In this document: positions 62,754 to 64,000 of the stretch, piece by piece
How the letters are laid out: every line of letters starts with the position of its first letter
How positions within the stretch are numbered: position 1 is the first letter of the stretch
NCBI RefSeq assembly: GCF_039524015.1
Contig: NZ_BAAAGF010000004.1
Location: forward strand, 248,001-312,000
From: Gaetbulibacter_B jejuensis
GTDB taxonomy: Bacteria; Bacteroidota; Bacteroidia; Flavobacteriales; Flavobacteriaceae
Length of the DNA: 64,000 nt
Reading direction: 5' to 3'
Made by a program: the position numbers and the translations under genes
Notes under the pieces: generated by a model
The model's database searches: none
What the model saw: the letters and a program-made list of their open reading frames with translations, nothing else
Told to the model about the DNA's origin: nothing

Positions 62754-63692
62754 ATGAAAACTTTAAAAAATATATTAGCTGCTGTAGGTTTAATAGCGTT
62801 GTCTGGGCTTTTTATTTTTGCAGCCCAAAAATCACCTTCTGATAATACAATACAAGAAGAACAGAAAAAATTAATCAACGATTATAATGTGTATGCTTTA
62901 GCAGTTCCAGATCATCTAGAGTTTGCAGGTGAAGCTGTTCCGTTAGAAGATCCAGATGTTTTAGAGCGTATGGATAGAGAGCTTTTAGTAAATACGTATT
63001 GGCAATCTAACGGATTGTTAATGTTTAAGAGAGCTGAAAAATACTTTCCTGTAATTGAGCCTATTTTGGAAAAACATGGTGTTCCTGACGATTTTAAGTA
63101 TTTAGCAGTTATTGAAAGCGGATTAACTAACGCTGTGTCTCCAGCTGGAGCAAGAGGTGTTTGGCAAATTATGAAAGCAACAGGAAGAGAAAATGGACTT
63201 GAGGTAAATGATAATGTTGATGAACGTTATAATTTGGAAAAGGCTACTGAGGTTGCTTGTAAATACCTTTTAGACTCTAAAGAACGACTAGGGTCTTGGA
63301 CATTGGCTGCTGCTGCTTACAATGCAGGAAACGCTGGTGTTTCTAGAAGATTAAAAGAGCAAGGTGTAACGGATTACTACGATTTACTTTTAGGTGAAGA
63401 AACAGGACGTTACCTATTTAGAATTGTGGCACTTAAAGAAATCTTAAGCAACCCTAAAAAATACGGATTCAATTTTAAAGAAAATGATTTGTATAAAAAT
63501 ATACCAACCTATAAAGTGTCAGTAGATACTGTGGTGACTGATTTTTCAAGATTTGCAAAACAGTTTGGTATCAATTACAAAATATTGAAAATCCATAATC
63601 CTTGGTTGCGCGAAGATCATCTTAACAATGCTTCTAGAAAGCAGTATTTTATTGAAATACCTAAAGAAGGATACTATCCTACAACGCCTTAA
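62754..63692 (+). CDS. Lytic transglycosylase, SLT domain
   Basis: 312 residues from the ATG at 62754; a GTG nine bases upstream is possible but less likely. It has a signal or anchor helix (about 5-24), then an SLT domain: catalytic Glu121 in AVIESGLTNAVSPAGARG, GVWQIMKATG and AAAAYNAGNAGV. It cleaves peptidoglycan glycan strands. The length and lack of LysM repeats separate it from full MltD. Its stop overlaps the next ATG by 1 base. Confidence 0.88.
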   Translation: MKTLKNILAAVGLIALSGLFIFAAQKSPSDNTIQEEQKKLINDYNVYALAVPDHLEFAGEAVPLEDPDVLERMDRELLVNTYWQSNGLLMFKRAEKYFPVIEPILEKHGVPDDFKYLAVIESGLTNAVSPAGARGVWQIMKATGRENGLEVNDNVDERYNLEKATEVACKYLLDSKERLGSWTLAAAAYNAGNAGVSRRLKEQGVTDYYDLLLGEETGRYLFRIVALKEILSNPKKYGFNFKENDLYKNIPTYKVSVDTVVTDFSRFAKQFGINYKILKIHNPWLREDHLNNASRKQYFIEIPKEGYYPTTP

Positions 63693-64000
63693 TGATTGAT
63701 TTTGTTAAGCACAATTTTTGGAACATTTTAATTGTTCTTAATTATGTTGTGGCAATTTCTGCTGCAATAACAATTCTTCTAAAAAACATTAACCCAACCA
63801 AAACCATTTCTTATATAATGGTTTTGGTTTTTTTTCCTTTTTTAGGGTTGTTAGTTTACTATTTCTTTGGACAAGAATATCGAAAGAACAAAATATTCAA
63901 CCGAAAACATATTTTAAATAAAAGAGTTGTAAAAAACATCAATAAAGAGTTACAACTTAATAACAAAGAAAAGAGAGAAATTAAGCAAACTCTTGACGAA
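63692..64000 (+). CDS. cls: Cardiolipin synthase (PLD family), N-terminal part, cut by window edge
   Basis: Begins ATG at 63692, whose first base is the last base of the transglycosylase stop, so the two are coupled. The 103 residues in the window are MIDFVKHNFWNILIV, then a second helix and TISYIMVLVFFPFLGLLVYY with FFGQEYRKNK, the membrane leader (PLDc_N) of cardiolipin synthases. The catalytic HKD motifs would lie beyond the edge. The enzyme makes cardiolipin from phosphatidylglycerol. Confidence 0.85.
   Translation, partial: MIDFVKHNFWNILIVLNYVVAISAAITILLKNINPTKTISYIMVLVFFPFLGLLVYYFFGQEYRKNKIFNRKHILNKRVVKNINKELQLNNKEKREIKQTLDE

Overview
The window is a chromosomal segment of a member of the Bacteroidota, most likely a marine-type Flavobacteriaceae. 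The signs are low G+C DNA, the flavobacterial -7 promoter word TAnnTTTG in front of several genes, secreted proteins ending in type IX secretion (T9SS) C-terminal sorting domains, a ccoI-ccoS-ccoN cytochrome oxidase order beside an FNR-like regulator, a single-chain PurL, and many lipoproteins with flavobacterial signal peptides. I found no rRNA, tRNA, CRISPR array, transposase or phage genes. The genome cannot be named to species from this window.

Layout. 1-3855: the start of a cbb3 oxidase operon (ccoI, ccoS, ccoN running off the left edge) divergent from an FNR/CRP-family regulator, with an FNR-type box between them. 3893-10956: exported proteins (S9 peptidase lipoprotein, Asp-box propeller protein, PepSY protein, one unknown membrane protein) and a YdeI/OmdA-family gene that has no standard start codon. 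10982-16382: a fused trehalose-phosphate synthase/phosphatase, divergent from a GH15 hydrolase, then a propeller-DUF6265 protein. 16466-24238: a fatty-acid beta-oxidation locus (MarR regulator, fused hydroxyacyl-CoA dehydrogenase/hydratase, thiolase, acyl-CoA dehydrogenase, plus an acyl-CoA ligase), with a 24-bp perfect palindrome over the marR promoter.

24522-35425 is the most unusual region. A TPR histidine kinase and a NarL/FixJ response regulator are followed by a truncated AraC-like gene, a small T9SS protein, a secreted protein of unknown function, a 1725-residue beta-helix T9SS protein, and a full AraC regulator. Three promoters here carry the same 7-2-7 inverted repeat (TACGTAG-2-CTACGTA), each exactly 23 bp before a -7 box. 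Two of them lie in an 86-bp duplicated promoter block (80/86 identical). I infer that the response regulator drives a small surface-protein regulon from these sites.

35464-42325 holds purL, a T9SS-secreted endonuclease I and an RsmB-like rRNA methyltransferase. 42401-49746 carries two sigma/membrane-protein/Spy-like cassettes in opposite orientation around a set of calcium- and metal-related envelope genes (two EF-hand proteins, a YHYH lipoprotein, a MORN lipoprotein, a SCO copper chaperone, an Asp-box lipoprotein). 50053-55213 is an envelope glycan/lipid set (ABC exporter, phosphohexomutase, GT2 glycosyltransferase, DUF4199). 55377-64000 is mostly housekeeping: zinc-free ribosomal protein L31, a GlmU-like protein, a peptide-binding lipoprotein, MtaB, small lipoproteins, an alpha/beta hydrolase, a lytic transglycosylase, and the start of a cardiolipin synthase.
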